From assembly GCF_003034985.1 (NCBI RefSeq), contig NZ_PZKG01000001.1, positions 62,001-126,000 on the forward strand: a stretch of DNA of 64,000 nucleotides, read 5' to 3'. Each line of letters opens with the position of its first letter. Within the stretch, counting starts at the first letter, position 1. The notes under the pieces were generated by a model. It was given only the letters and a program-made list of their open reading frames with translations, was not told the DNA's origin and did no database searches. The translations under genes were made by a program, and so were the position numbers. Below are positions 46,973-55,742 of this stretch, piece by piece. This stretch comes from Cereibacter changlensis JA139. GTDB taxonomy: Bacteria > Pseudomonadota > Alphaproteobacteria > Rhodobacterales > Rhodobacteraceae.

Positions 46973-48813
46973 TCTGCGGCCTCTTCCTCGATCCCGATGA
47001 AGCCGCCGGATTGCCGGTTCCAGTAGCGCGCGTAAAGCCCATTCTGCGCCAGAAGCGCGTCATGCGTGCCTTCCTCGACCAGACGGCCCTGATCCAGCAC
47101 CACGATCCGGTCCATCGCCGCGATGGTCGACAGCCGGTGCGCGATGGCGAGCACGGTCTTGCCCTGCATCACCCGGTCCAAAGCCTCCTGGATCGAGGCT
47201 TCGACCTCGGAGTCGAGCGCCGAGGTCGCCTCGTCCAGCACGAGGATCGGCGCGTCCTTGACGAAGGCCCGGGCCAGCGCGATCCGCTGGCGCTGCCCGC
47301 CCGACAGCTTCACCCCGCGCTCGCCGAGGAAGGCGCTGTAGCCGCGGCGCCCGGTATGGTCGATCATGCCCTCGATGAACTCATGCGCCTCGGCCGAGCG
47401 CGAGGCGTCGAGCATCTCGTCGTCGCTGGCGTCGGGGCGGCCGTAAAGGATGTTGTCGCGGGCGGAGCGGTTGAACATCGCGGTTTCCTGCGTGACCATG
47501 CCGATCTGCCGGCGCAGGCTCTCCTGCGTGATGTCGCGCAGGTCCTGCCCGTCGACGAGCACCCTGCCCGTCTCGGGGTCGTAGAGCCTGAGCAGCAGCG
47601 AGACGAGCGTCGATTTTCCCGCCCCCGAGGCGCCGACGATGCCCAGCTTCTCGCCCGCCGCGATGGTCAGCCGCAGGTCCTTCACCCCGCCGCGGGTCCG
47701 CCCATAGGCGAAGGTCACGTCGTCGAAGGTGATCTCGCCCCGGATGCGCGGCAGGTCGCGCGCGCCTTCGCTGTCGGCCAGCGTATGCGGCACCGAGAGC
47801 GTGTTCATCCCGTCCTCGACCTCGCCCACCGAGGTGTAGATCGACATCAGCGTGAAGCTGACCCAGCCCGACATCTGCGCGATCCGCATCGAGATGGCGC
47901 CCGCCGCGGCAATCGCCCCCGCCGTCGCCTGCCCCTGCTGCCAGAGCACCAGCGTGCCGCCGATCATCAAGACTGGCAGCGCGCCCGCCAGCGTCATCAG
48001 CGACAGGCGGAACCAGGTGGAGATCACCCCGAATTCCAGCGAGCGGTCGCGGAACACCTCCATCGCCTGCAGGGCGACGCGATCCTCGAAGGCGGCATGG
48101 GCGAAAAGCTTCACCGTCTTGATGTTGGTGATCGTGTCGACCACCTGCCCCGAGACCATCGCCCGCGCAGAGGCCCGCGCCGCCGAGTTCTGCCGGATGC
48201 GCGGCAGGTAGAAGCGGATCAGCAGGATATAGGCGACGAGCCAGACGGCCAGCGCCGCCGCCATCCGCCAGTCGATGGCGACGAGATAGACCACCGAGGC
48301 GATCACCGAGGCCAGCGCGAAGGCGACGGTGTTGATCGTCTCGGTCGCGACATCGGTCGCCGCGCGGGCGGCCTGCATCTGCTTCTGGGCGATGCGGCCG
48401 GCGAAATCGTTGTCGAAGAAGGTGACGGCCTGCCCCAACGTCCAGCGGTGCAGGCGACTGAGCACCAGCGGCAGCACGTTCGGCCCGACGATGATCGAGT
48501 TGGCGGCGGCGGCGATGCCGAACATCAGCGGGCGCAGCAGAAGGTAGAACAGCACGAAGCCGATCAGCAGCGGCATCTCCTCGCGGAAGAAGGCCTCCGG
48601 CCCCGCCGCCAGCGCCGCGTCGATCACCCAGCCGATGATCGCCGCCGAGACGACCTCGGTCACGCCGCTGAGCGAGGAGACGAGCGCGGCGAGCCAGAGC
48701 ATCGGCCAGGAGCCGCGCAGGCACCAGCGCAGGAAGGCGCCCAGCTGCTGCGGCGGCGGCCCCTCGGCGGGGCGGAAGGCGTCGATCAGCCCGCCAAGGC
48801 GCAGGAGACTCAT
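46969..48813 (-). CDS. ABC exporter half-transporter (first of a tandem pair)
   Basis: 614 residues: six membrane segments (about residues 35-320), then an ATPase domain. Walker A is GASGAGKST, the Q-loop region 'MVTQETAMFNRSARDN', signature LSGGQRQRIALARAF, Walker B ILVLDEATSALDSE and H-loop 'IAHRLST' are intact. MsbA/multidrug-type export is likely; the substrate is unknown. It overlaps the neighbouring ABC gene and the methyltransferase gene by 4 bp each. Its C-terminal tail 'RQSGGFIGIEEEAAE' nearly repeats that of its neighbour. Confidence 0.93.
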   Translation of the reverse strand: MSLLRLGGLIDAFRPAEGPPPQQLGAFLRWCLRGSWPMLWLAALVSSLSGVTEVVSAAIIGWVIDAALAAGPEAFFREEMPLLIGFVLFYLLLRPLMFGIAAAANSIIVGPNVLPLVLSRLHRWTLGQAVTFFDNDFAGRIAQKQMQAARAATDVATETINTVAFALASVIASVVYLVAIDWRMAAALAVWLVAYILLIRFYLPRIRQNSAARASARAMVSGQVVDTITNIKTVKLFAHAAFEDRVALQAMEVFRDRSLEFGVISTWFRLSLMTLAGALPVLMIGGTLVLWQQGQATAGAIAAAGAISMRIAQMSGWVSFTLMSIYTSVGEVEDGMNTLSVPHTLADSEGARDLPRIRGEITFDDVTFAYGRTRGGVKDLRLTIAAGEKLGIVGASGAGKSTLVSLLLRLYDPETGRVLVDGQDLRDITQESLRRQIGMVTQETAMFNRSARDNILYGRPDASDDEMLDASRSAEAHEFIEGMIDHTGRRGYSAFLGERGVKLSGGQRQRIALARAFVKDAPILVLDEATSALDSEVEASIQEALDRVMQGKTVLAIAHRLSTIAAMDRIVVLDQGRLVEEGTHDALLAQNGLYARYWNRQSGGFIGIEEEAAE

Positions 48814-50654
48814 TGCGCCGCTTCCTCGATGCCAATGAAGCCGCCGGACTGGCGCGCCCAGAAGCGGGCGTAGAGCCCGCCCTGCGCCAGAAGGTCGGCA
48901 TGGCTGCCGGTCTCGACGATGCGCCCGTCGTCCAGCACCACGATGCGGTCCATCGCGGCGATGGTCGAGAGCCGGTGGGCAATGGCGATCACGGTCTTTC
49001 CTTCCATCACGCCGTAGAGCGTGTCCTGTATCGCCGCCTCCACCTCGGAATCGAGCGCCGAGGTGGCCTCGTCGAGGATGAGGATCGGCGCGTTCTTCAG
49101 GATCACCCGGGCGATCCCGACCCTCTGCCGCTGCCCGCCCGACAGCTTCACCCCGCGCTCGCCGACATGGGCGTCGTAGCCCTTGCGGCCCTCGGGGTCT
49201 TCCAGCGTCAGGATGAAATCATGCGCCTCGGCCTGTTTCGCCGCGAGGATCATCTCCTCCTCGCTGGCGTCGGGGCGACCGTAGAGGATGTTGTCGCGCA
49301 CCGAGCGGTGCAGCAGCGAGGAATCCTGCTGAACCATGCCGATCTGCAGCCGGAGACTGTCCTGCGTGACCTGGGTGATGTCCTGCCCGTCGATCAGGAT
49401 GCGACCGCTTTCGGGGTCGTAGAAGCGCAGCATCAGCTTGACCAGCGTCGATTTCCCGGCGCCGGAGCGGCCGATGATGCCGATCTTCTCGCCCGGGCGG
49501 ATGGTCAGCGAGATGCGGTCGAGCCCGCCCGAGCCGCGCCCATAATGGTGCGACAGCTCCTGCAGCTCCACCCGGCCCTCGCGGAATTCCAGCGGCTTCG
49601 CCGCCTTGGCGTCGACCAGCCCGATCGGCTGGGCAATGGTCTCCATCCCCTCGGCCACCACGCCCAGCGCCTGCACCAGCGAGGTGGTGGCCCACATGAT
49701 CCAGTAGGTCATGTTGTTCAGCCGCAGCACCAGCGCCGTCGCCGCCGCGACGATTCCCACCGTCGCCTGCCCGTCGAACCAGAGATAGAGCGCCCAGCCG
49801 GTGACCGAGACGATGAGGAAGCCGTTCAGCAGCGTCAGCGTCACATCCATCTTGGTGATGATCCGCATCTCCTTCTGGAAGGTGCTGCGGGCATGTTCGA
49901 TGGCGTCATGGGCATAGCGCAGCTCGCGGTCGTGATGCGCGAAGAGCTTGACCGAATGGATGTTGGTATAGGCGTCCACCACCCGCCCCGTCACGGCAGA
50001 GCGCGCATCGGAGGAGGCCTTGGAGGCCGGCCCCGCCCGCTTCAGCGTCCAGCGCACCAGCGCGGCATAGAGCAGGAACCAGACGAGCAGCGGCAGCATC
50101 AGCCGCGGGTCGGCGTCGGCCAGCACCAGCGCCGAGCCGATCATCGTCGTGATGGCGAAGGCCACCGCATCGAAGGTCTGGAATACCGCATCCCCGGCGG
50201 CGGGCGGGGTCTGCATGATGCGGTTGGCGATGCGCCCGGCGAAATCGCTCTCGAACCAGCCGACCGGCTGGCGCAGCACATGGGTATGCGCCCGCCAGCG
50301 GATCAGCGTGCCGAAATTGGGCAGGATGGTGTTATGGAGCAGCGCCACATCCGCCCCGGCGATGATCGGCCGCACCAGCAGGATCGCCACGCCGACGAGG
50401 ATGATCTCGGTCCCGTGGCTCTGCCAGACCGCCTGCGGCTCGCCCTGCGCCAGAAGGTCGACCATGCGCCCGACATACCAGATCAGCAGCACCTCGATCG
50501 AGGCGACCATGACCGACAGGATCCCCGTGACCGCGAAGACGGCGTGGAACGGCCGGACATATTCCCTCAGGAAGGGCCACAGCTTGCGCGGCGGCGTATC
50601 CGTCTGGGCCCAGGGCTCATAGGGATCGACGAGATTTTCGAAGAAACGGAACAC
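48810..50654 (-). CDS. ABC exporter half-transporter (second of a tandem pair)
   Basis: 614 residues, the same length as its downstream neighbour, with six membrane segments and a full ATPase domain: Walker A GRSGAGKST, 'MVQQDSSLLHRSVRDN', LSGGQRQRVGIARV, ILILDEATSALDSE, 'IAHRLST'. The tail 'RQSGGFIGIEEAAQ' matches its partner. Both sites look catalytically complete, so the pair may form a heterodimer or two homodimers. It follows cca by 60 bp and overlaps the next ABC gene by 4 bp. Substrate unknown. Confidence 0.93.
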   Translation of the reverse strand: MFRFFENLVDPYEPWAQTDTPPRKLWPFLREYVRPFHAVFAVTGILSVMVASIEVLLIWYVGRMVDLLAQGEPQAVWQSHGTEIILVGVAILLVRPIIAGADVALLHNTILPNFGTLIRWRAHTHVLRQPVGWFESDFAGRIANRIMQTPPAAGDAVFQTFDAVAFAITTMIGSALVLADADPRLMLPLLVWFLLYAALVRWTLKRAGPASKASSDARSAVTGRVVDAYTNIHSVKLFAHHDRELRYAHDAIEHARSTFQKEMRIITKMDVTLTLLNGFLIVSVTGWALYLWFDGQATVGIVAAATALVLRLNNMTYWIMWATTSLVQALGVVAEGMETIAQPIGLVDAKAAKPLEFREGRVELQELSHHYGRGSGGLDRISLTIRPGEKIGIIGRSGAGKSTLVKLMLRFYDPESGRILIDGQDITQVTQDSLRLQIGMVQQDSSLLHRSVRDNILYGRPDASEEEMILAAKQAEAHDFILTLEDPEGRKGYDAHVGERGVKLSGGQRQRVGIARVILKNAPILILDEATSALDSEVEAAIQDTLYGVMEGKTVIAIAHRLSTIAAMDRIVVLDDGRIVETGSHADLLAQGGLYARFWARQSGGFIGIEEAAQ

Positions 50655-50714
50655 CGGGGGCCTGCCTTCTGCTCAGACCGTGGATATAGCCGAAATTCGT
50701 TAAAAGGAAAACTC

Positions 50715-51857
50715 TCAGCCCAGAAGCGCCTCGCGCGTCAGGCGGAACCCCGAAGCGATCCAGCGCGCCTCGATCTCGCGCAGCCGCGCGCCCAGCGCCG
50801 CACCCTGCAGCGCGGGCATCAGATCCGCCGCCGAGATCGGCAGTTTCGCGGCAGCGCCCTCGGCCAGAGCGGCCTCCCAGCCTTCGGGCAGCGGCGTCTC
50901 CAAGAGCGCGGCGCGGGCGAGCAGGATGTCGGTCGCGGCCCCGGCGCCGTGGCGATAGGCCAGCTCCCCCGGCCCCTGCAAGCTGCCGATGCCGTCGCGC
51001 AGCAGCGCCAGCCGCGCCGCCTCGGCCCGCGACAGGCGCAGCCGCTCCGCCGCTTCCTCGCCGCCCAGCACGGCCAGCCGCCGCAGCCAGACAGCCGCCC
51101 GGCCCGCCTCCAGATGCACCAGAAGCGGCAGCGCCCGGGCCTCGGCTCCGGGCAGCACCTGCGCCAGCACGCCCGCCTGCGCCATCGAGGCCACCGCAGG
51201 CGCCGGATCCTCGGCGCCCAGCAGCTTGCGCATCTCGGCGCCGATCCTTTCGCGCGACAGCGTGGCGATGCCCTCCGAAAGCGCGGCGCAGGCGGCGAGG
51301 CCTTCGGCATCCAGCCCCTCGGCGGGGTCGCCGTAGATCGCGTGAAAACGGAAGAAGCGCAGGATGCGCAGGTAATCCTCGGCGATCCGCCGTTCCGCAT
51401 CGCCGACGAAGCGCACCCGCCGCGCCTGAAGGTCCGGCAGGCCGCCCAGCGGGTCGATCACCTCGCCCGAGGGCAGTGCATAGAGCGCGTTCATGGTAAA
51501 ATCGCGCCGCTTCGCGTCTTCGGTCACATCGCCCGAGAAGGCCACCGTAGCATGCCGCCCGAAGGTCTCCACATCGCGGCGGAAGGTGGTGACCTCATGC
51601 GGCACGCCCCCGGCGATCACCGTCACCGTGCCATGCTCCACCCCGGTCGGGATCACCCGGAAGCCTGCCGCCTTGGCGACGCGGGTCACTTCCTCGGGCA
51701 GGGCATCGGTCGCCAGATCGAGATCGGCCACCGGCCTCTCCATCAGCGCATTGCGCACGCAACCGCCGACGAAGAGCGCCCGGTATCCGGCGCCGGTCAG
51801 CGCGGCGCAGAGACCCTGCGTGCCCTCCTGCGCCAGCCAGTCGCCCGAAAGCCTCAT
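50715..51857 (-). CDS. cca: CCA tRNA nucleotidyltransferase / poly(A) polymerase family protein
   Basis: 380 residues from the ATG at 51857. The class II nucleotidyltransferase head is clear: 'ALFVGGCVRNALMERPVADLDLAT' (here split as GGCVRNALM and DLDLAT), then 'KRRDFTMNALYA', 'GGLPDLQARRVRFVGD' and 'RIAEDYLRILRFFRFHA'. It adds or repairs the 3' CCA of tRNAs. The C-terminal half is Ala/Leu-rich and helical, as in the family. It overlaps the Nudix gene by 4 bp. Confidence 0.94.
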   Translation of the reverse strand: MRLSGDWLAQEGTQGLCAALTGAGYRALFVGGCVRNALMERPVADLDLATDALPEEVTRVAKAAGFRVIPTGVEHGTVTVIAGGVPHEVTTFRRDVETFGRHATVAFSGDVTEDAKRRDFTMNALYALPSGEVIDPLGGLPDLQARRVRFVGDAERRIAEDYLRILRFFRFHAIYGDPAEGLDAEGLAACAALSEGIATLSRERIGAEMRKLLGAEDPAPAVASMAQAGVLAQVLPGAEARALPLLVHLEAGRAAVWLRRLAVLGGEEAAERLRLSRAEAARLALLRDGIGSLQGPGELAYRHGAGAATDILLARAALLETPLPEGWEAALAEGAAAKLPISAADLMPALQGAALGARLREIEARWIASGFRLTREALLG

Positions 51858-52444
51858 GTCGCCATCCTGTCCGCCAGCCCGCGCAGCATCCGCGCCGTGG
51901 CGCCCCAGATGTAATAGGGGCCCCAAGGCACGGTGTAATAGCGCCGCCACTCGCCGCGCCACAGCCGCCGCTCGATCCGGTAGCGCGCCGGGGTCAGCAC
52001 ATGCGCCAAGGGCACGGTGAAGACCTCCTCCACCTCGCGCGGGTCGCAGCGGAAGTCGAGCTCGCCCTGCACCAGCGCCAGCACCGGGACGACGGTATAG
52101 CCCGTCACCGTCTCGTGCGGCGGCAGCTGGCCGAGAATCTCCACCCGCGCCGGGTCGAGCCCGACCTCCTCCTCCGCCTCGCGCAGGGCGGCGGCTTCGG
52201 GCGAGGCGTCGCCCGCGTCGATCTTGCCGCCGGGAAAGGCGATCTGGCCGGGGTGATGCGCCAGATGCGAGGCGCGTTTGGTCAGGATCAGCTGCGCGCC
52301 GCCCGGCCTTTCCCAGACCGGGATCAGCACGGCGGCGGCGCGCAGCTTGCGGCCCTCCGGCAAGGAGATGCCGGGGTTGAGGTCATAATCCGACGAGGCG
52401 TCGGTCGCGCGGGTCAGGGCAAGACGAAGGGCGTCAGGCCCCAT
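51854..52444 (-). CDS. Nudix hydrolase, CoA pyrophosphatase (NudL/YeaB) type
   Basis: 196 residues from the ATG at 52444, with GGGAGAGG upstream; the frame is also open 10 codons further inside hslO. The N-terminal 'RAAAVLIPVWERPGGAQLILTKRA' and 'HHPGQIAFPGGKIDAGD' are typical of the coenzyme A diphosphatase group, where 'LxxHxGQxxFPGG' precedes the Nudix box (here GGKIDAGD...REAEEEVGL). It overlaps the hslO end by 11 bp and the cca start by 4 bp. Confidence 0.9.
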   Translation of the reverse strand: MGPDALRLALTRATDASSDYDLNPGISLPEGRKLRAAAVLIPVWERPGGAQLILTKRASHLAHHPGQIAFPGGKIDAGDASPEAAALREAEEEVGLDPARVEILGQLPPHETVTGYTVVPVLALVQGELDFRCDPREVEEVFTVPLAHVLTPARYRIERRLWRGEWRRYYTVPWGPYYIWGATARMLRGLADRMAT

Positions 52445-53450
52445 CGGCCTCTCCCCCGGCAGCCTGGGAGCCAAGCGTCGCGGGATCGAACTCGTAATGC
52501 GCGCCGCAGAACTGGCAATCGGCGGTGAGGATGCCCTCTTCCGTGGTCATCTCGGCGATGTCCTCCGGCGGGTAGATCGACAGCGACTGCCGCACCCGTT
52601 CCGCCGAGCAGGAGCAGCCGAAACGCAGCGGCTGCGCGTCATAGACCCGCGGCTCCTCCTCGTGGAACAGCCGCAGCAGCAGGTCGGTGGGCTGCACGGT
52701 CGGGCCGATCAGCTCCAGCTCCTCGACCGTGTCGAGCAGCAGGTTGGCCCGCGTCCAGTTCTCGCCCTCCTCGCCGTCGAGGATGTCGTGATGCGCAAGC
52801 AGCCCGCCATCGCCCGAGCCGCCCTCACCGGGGCCTTCCGCCGTGGCGGCGAAGGGCGAGGCCTTGGGCATGTGCTGCAGCATCACCCCGCCGCCGCGCC
52901 AGTGCGACGCCTCGCCCGGCAGCTGCGACCGCCCGAAGCTCAGCTCGAAGCGGGTCGGCAGCTGTTCGGACTGGGCGAAATAGGTCTCGGTGCAGGCCGA
53001 AAGCGAGCCGCCGGCGATCGGCGTGATGCCCTGATAGGGCAGGGTGCCCTCGCCCTGATCGATCAGGATGGCGAAATATCCCTCGCCCAGCTGGTCGAAG
53101 GGCGGACGCTCGGCATCGAGCTCCTCGGCGTCGAAGCTGGCATAGGCGCGGATCCGCGCCGGCTCGCCGCCATCGGTCGGGCCGTAATAGTCGGTGGCGA
53201 TCATCTTCACCGCGCCATTGCCGCGGATCTGCAGCGACAGTTTCCAGCGCAGCTTGATGGTCTGGCCGATCAGCGCGGTCAGCAGCGCGGCTTCGGCCAC
53301 CAGCGCCTCGATCTTGGGCGGGTAGTCGTGTTTCGACAGCACCTCGTCGAGCACGCCGTCCAGACGCACCACGCGGCCGCGGATGTCGGAGCGGTCAAGC
53401 TGAAACGGCAGGACGGTGTCGTCCCAGGCGATAATGGATCCGAGAGTCAT
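52434..53450 (-). CDS. hslO: Redox-regulated holdase chaperone Hsp33
   Basis: 338 residues from the ATG at 53450 (AAGGA 6-7 nt upstream). Hsp33 is a zinc-bound chaperone activated by oxidative unfolding. The zinc cysteines are CSC ('RFGCSCSAE') and CQFC ('ADCQFCGAHYEF') near the C-terminus, matching CxC...CxxC. The N-terminal core has 'AALLTALIGQTIKLRWKLSLQ' and 'GEGYFAILIDQGEG'. An RpoH-like promoter lies upstream. It leads a run of six overlapping or closely spaced genes down to the RNA methyltransferase. Confidence 0.95.
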   Translation of the reverse strand: MTLGSIIAWDDTVLPFQLDRSDIRGRVVRLDGVLDEVLSKHDYPPKIEALVAEAALLTALIGQTIKLRWKLSLQIRGNGAVKMIATDYYGPTDGGEPARIRAYASFDAEELDAERPPFDQLGEGYFAILIDQGEGTLPYQGITPIAGGSLSACTETYFAQSEQLPTRFELSFGRSQLPGEASHWRGGGVMLQHMPKASPFAATAEGPGEGGSGDGGLLAHHDILDGEEGENWTRANLLLDTVEELELIGPTVQPTDLLLRLFHEEEPRVYDAQPLRFGCSCSAERVRQSLSIYPPEDIAEMTTEEGILTADCQFCGAHYEFDPATLGSQAAGGEADGA

Positions 53451-53489
53451 GGGGTTTCCTTGAGGCACAGGCCTTGGCATACCGCGCCT

Positions 53490-53517
53490 ATATAGTCACG
53501 GCAACCTAAGCACCAAG
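53490..53517 (-). promoter_or_regulatory. RpoH-like promoter of hslO
   Basis: On the minus strand CTTG (53517-53514), a 17-nt spacer and ACTATAT (53496-53490) match CTTG-N17/18-CYTATNT with one mismatch (A for the first C). The start codon lies 40 bp after the -10 element. It resembles the dnaK promoter in this window, and both genes encode heat-shock chaperones. Confidence 0.62.
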
Positions 53518-53526
53518 GGGAGCGGC

Positions 53527-53973
53527 ATGATCAGGCGGTATGGCGAGGCGGTCAAGGCGGGTCAGCGCTATCGGCGCAGGCCCGGGGTTTACGCGATCCT
53601 GCGGCGCGGCGGCGACATCCTGACCACGTTCCAGGAAGCGCCGACGCCGGAATTCCAGCTGCCCGGCGGCGGCATCGACCCCGGCGAGCACCCGGTGGCG
53701 GCGCTGCACCGCGAGGTCTTCGAGGAAACCGGCTGGAAGATGGCGCTGGACCGCCGGGTCGGGGTGTTCCGCCGCTATACCTATATGCCGGACTACGACA
53801 AATGGGCGGAGAAGGTCTGCACCGTCTACCTGGCGCGACCGATCCTGCGCCGCGGTCCGCCGACCGAACCGGGCCATACCGCGGTCTGGATGAACGTCAT
53901 CGAGGCGCTGGACCAGCTGGGCAATGCCGGCGACCGGGCCATGCTGGCCCAGGCGCTGCGTCAGCCCTGGTAG
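53527..53973 (+). CDS. Nudix hydrolase, substrate unknown
   Basis: 148 residues. The Nudix box is complete: GGGIDPGEHPVAAL followed by REVFEETGW, preceded by 'EFQLPGG'. The N-terminus 'RYRRRPGVYAILRRGGDIL' and the aromatic stretch 'FRRYTYMPDYDKWAEKVCTVYLA' do not point to a known substrate class. GGGGAGCGGC just before the ATG serves as the ribosome site. Divergent from hslO; its 3' end overlaps the convergent phosphatase gene by 13 bp. Confidence 0.87.
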   Translation: MIRRYGEAVKAGQRYRRRPGVYAILRRGGDILTTFQEAPTPEFQLPGGGIDPGEHPVAALHREVFEETGWKMALDRRVGVFRRYTYMPDYDKWAEKVCTVYLARPILRRGPPTEPGHTAVWMNVIEALDQLGNAGDRAMLAQALRQPW

Positions 53974-55217
53974 CAGAACAGCACGCCCGACGCGTCGTCG
54001 GCCAGATCGGCGCCGCCGGCGTGGTCGTGCAGCTTCCAGACCAGCGCCTCCAGCAGCTCGGCGTCGCCGAGGCCCGCATTGGCCCGCAGGATCCGGGCCA
54101 GCCCCTCCTGCCCCAGCTCCGCGCCATCCGGCGCGCGGCAGTCCGTCACCCCGTCTGAGAGCAGCAGCAACCGGTCGCCGGGCGCCAACTGCGCCTCCAC
54201 CCGGTCATAGATGGCTTGTTCGATAAGCCCGATCGGCAGCCCGCCCGCACCGAGAAACTCCACCGTGCCGTCGCGGCGCAGCACGGCCGGGTACGGATGC
54301 CCGGCCTGCACCAGTGCGACCCGGCCGCTGCCCAGGTCGACCTCGGCATAGGCCATGGTGAAATACTGCTCGATCCGCAGTTCCTCCAGCATCATCCGGT
54401 TGAAGCGCCGCGCCAGTTCCTCCGGCGGCCAGGCCCCGCCAGCGCCGCTCAACGCCAGGTTCCGCTCCGGCGAGGCGGCCGACAGCAGCCCCGCCAGCCG
54501 GGTCGTCATCATCGCCGAGGCGATGCCATGGCCGGAGACATCGACCGAATAGAGCCCGGCCCGGCCCGGCCCGATCTCGAAACAACCGGCCAGATCGCCG
54601 CCGACCGGGCCGGCGGGCCGGATCAGCATCGTCGCGGTCGATCCGCCGAAGCAGCGCCGCCGGTCGGGCGTCAGCGCCTGCTGCAGCTTGCGCGCCTCGA
54701 TCAGATCGCGGTCGAGCGCATCCTGGATCCCGCGCAGCTCGCCCAGCGCGGCGCCGAGCAGGTGGTTCTTCTCCACCAGCTCGGCCTGCATGCCGAGAAT
54801 CCGCTCCCCCGCCCGCAGCCTGGCGCGCAGCTCGTCCGGGGCGACCGGCTTGCCGAGGAAGTCATCGGCGCCGCAATCCAGCCCGTCCACCACCGCGCCG
54901 GCCGCGGAGCGCGAGGTGAGCAGGATGAAATAGGCGTAGCCCTCGCGCGGCAGGGCGCGGAAGGCGCGGCAGAACTCCAGCCCCGACATGCCCGGCATCA
55001 TCCAGTCGCTGACCACCATGTCGAAACCGGAGCCGCGACACAGGGCCAGCGCCGCCTCGCCGCTCCCCGCCTCGGTGACCCGGTAGCCCCAGCGCTGCAG
55101 CAGCACCGACAGCACCCTGCGCTGCGCCCGGCTGTCATCGACCACCAGCACGTGCCGGTCGGTCGGCAGGGCCTCCCGCCGCCGGGGCCTGCGCAACATG
55201 CTGGACTGGTCATTCAC
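53961..55217 (-). CDS. Response regulator with PP2C (SpoIIE/RsbU-type) phosphatase output domain
   Basis: 418 residues from the GTG at 55217 (AAGGGG 7 nt upstream); an in-frame ATG six codons later is the alternative. The receiver domain (about residues 20-140) has 'VLVVDDSRAQRR', phospho-acceptor Asp71 in 'VVSDWMMPG', 'LLTSR' and 'GKPVAPDEL'. A coiled-coil-like linker (about 145-180) leads to a PP2C-type domain: 'GPVGGDLAGCFEIG', 'VDVSGHGIASAM', 'LLLLSDGVTD', 'ADDASGVLF'. Such proteins dephosphorylate anti-sigma antagonists or similar partners. An Hpt gene lies divergently next to it. Confidence 0.92.
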   Translation of the reverse strand: MNDQSSMLRRPRRREALPTDRHVLVVDDSRAQRRVLSVLLQRWGYRVTEAGSGEAALALCRGSGFDMVVSDWMMPGMSGLEFCRAFRALPREGYAYFILLTSRSAAGAVVDGLDCGADDFLGKPVAPDELRARLRAGERILGMQAELVEKNHLLGAALGELRGIQDALDRDLIEARKLQQALTPDRRRCFGGSTATMLIRPAGPVGGDLAGCFEIGPGRAGLYSVDVSGHGIASAMMTTRLAGLLSAASPERNLALSGAGGAWPPEELARRFNRMMLEELRIEQYFTMAYAEVDLGSGRVALVQAGHPYPAVLRRDGTVEFLGAGGLPIGLIEQAIYDRVEAQLAPGDRLLLLSDGVTDCRAPDGAELGQEGLARILRANAGLGDAELLEALVWKLHDHAGGADLADDASGVLFCYQG

Positions 55218-55364
55218 TTTCGGACCCCTTGGCTGATACGTCCCAGCTTGGGGGCGATTCCCTAAGGATCCGTGAAAGCTAAAATGCCCGGTATTTCCCC
55301 GAGGGCGATTACCGAACATTAATCGCTGCCCGGTCAGGATCGTTCTACAGCACAGGGGCGTCGG

Positions 55365-55742
55365 ATGATCGAATGGGCAAGGGTGGAGGAATTGCGCAGC
55401 GAGGTGGGGCCGGAGAATTTCCCCGAGGTCGTGGCCTTGTTCCTGGAAGAGACCGACGCGGCGATGGCCGCGCTGAATCCCGACGCCGGGCCCGCCAAGG
55501 TCAGGCAGGCGCTGCATTTCCTGAAGGGGGCTGCGCTGAACCTTGGGTTACGCGGCGTGGTCGCCCTGTGCCGCCAGGAGGAGCGTTGCGCGACCTGCGG
55601 CAGCCCAATCCCCTTCGACTTCGTGGCGCTGACCGACACCTATCTGCGCTCGCGAGCCGAACTGCTCGCCGGCCTGCCCGACGAGATCCCCGGTCAGATC
55701 AGGAACTCGGCCAGCGCCTCGTCGCCGGTGATATCGCGATAG
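55365..55742 (+). CDS. Hpt (histidine phosphotransfer) domain protein
   Basis: 125 residues. The H-box is '[14 protein letters not shown]' with the phosphorylatable His51, in a helical protein of the right size for a stand-alone Hpt module. Three cysteines follow closely (Cys69, Cys75, Cys78; '[13 protein letters not shown]'), which is unusual for Hpt. It should pass phosphate to a receiver; the divergent REC-PP2C protein is the obvious candidate. Its last 49 bp overlap the convergent ilvA gene, so the C-terminal ~15 residues are constrained by overlap and may be unstructured. Confidence 0.82.
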   Translation: MIEWARVEELRSEVGPENFPEVVALFLEETDAAMAALNPDAGPAKVRQALHFLKGAALNLGLRGVVALCRQEERCATCGSPIPFDFVALTDTYLRSRAELLAGLPDEIPGQIRNSASASSPVISR

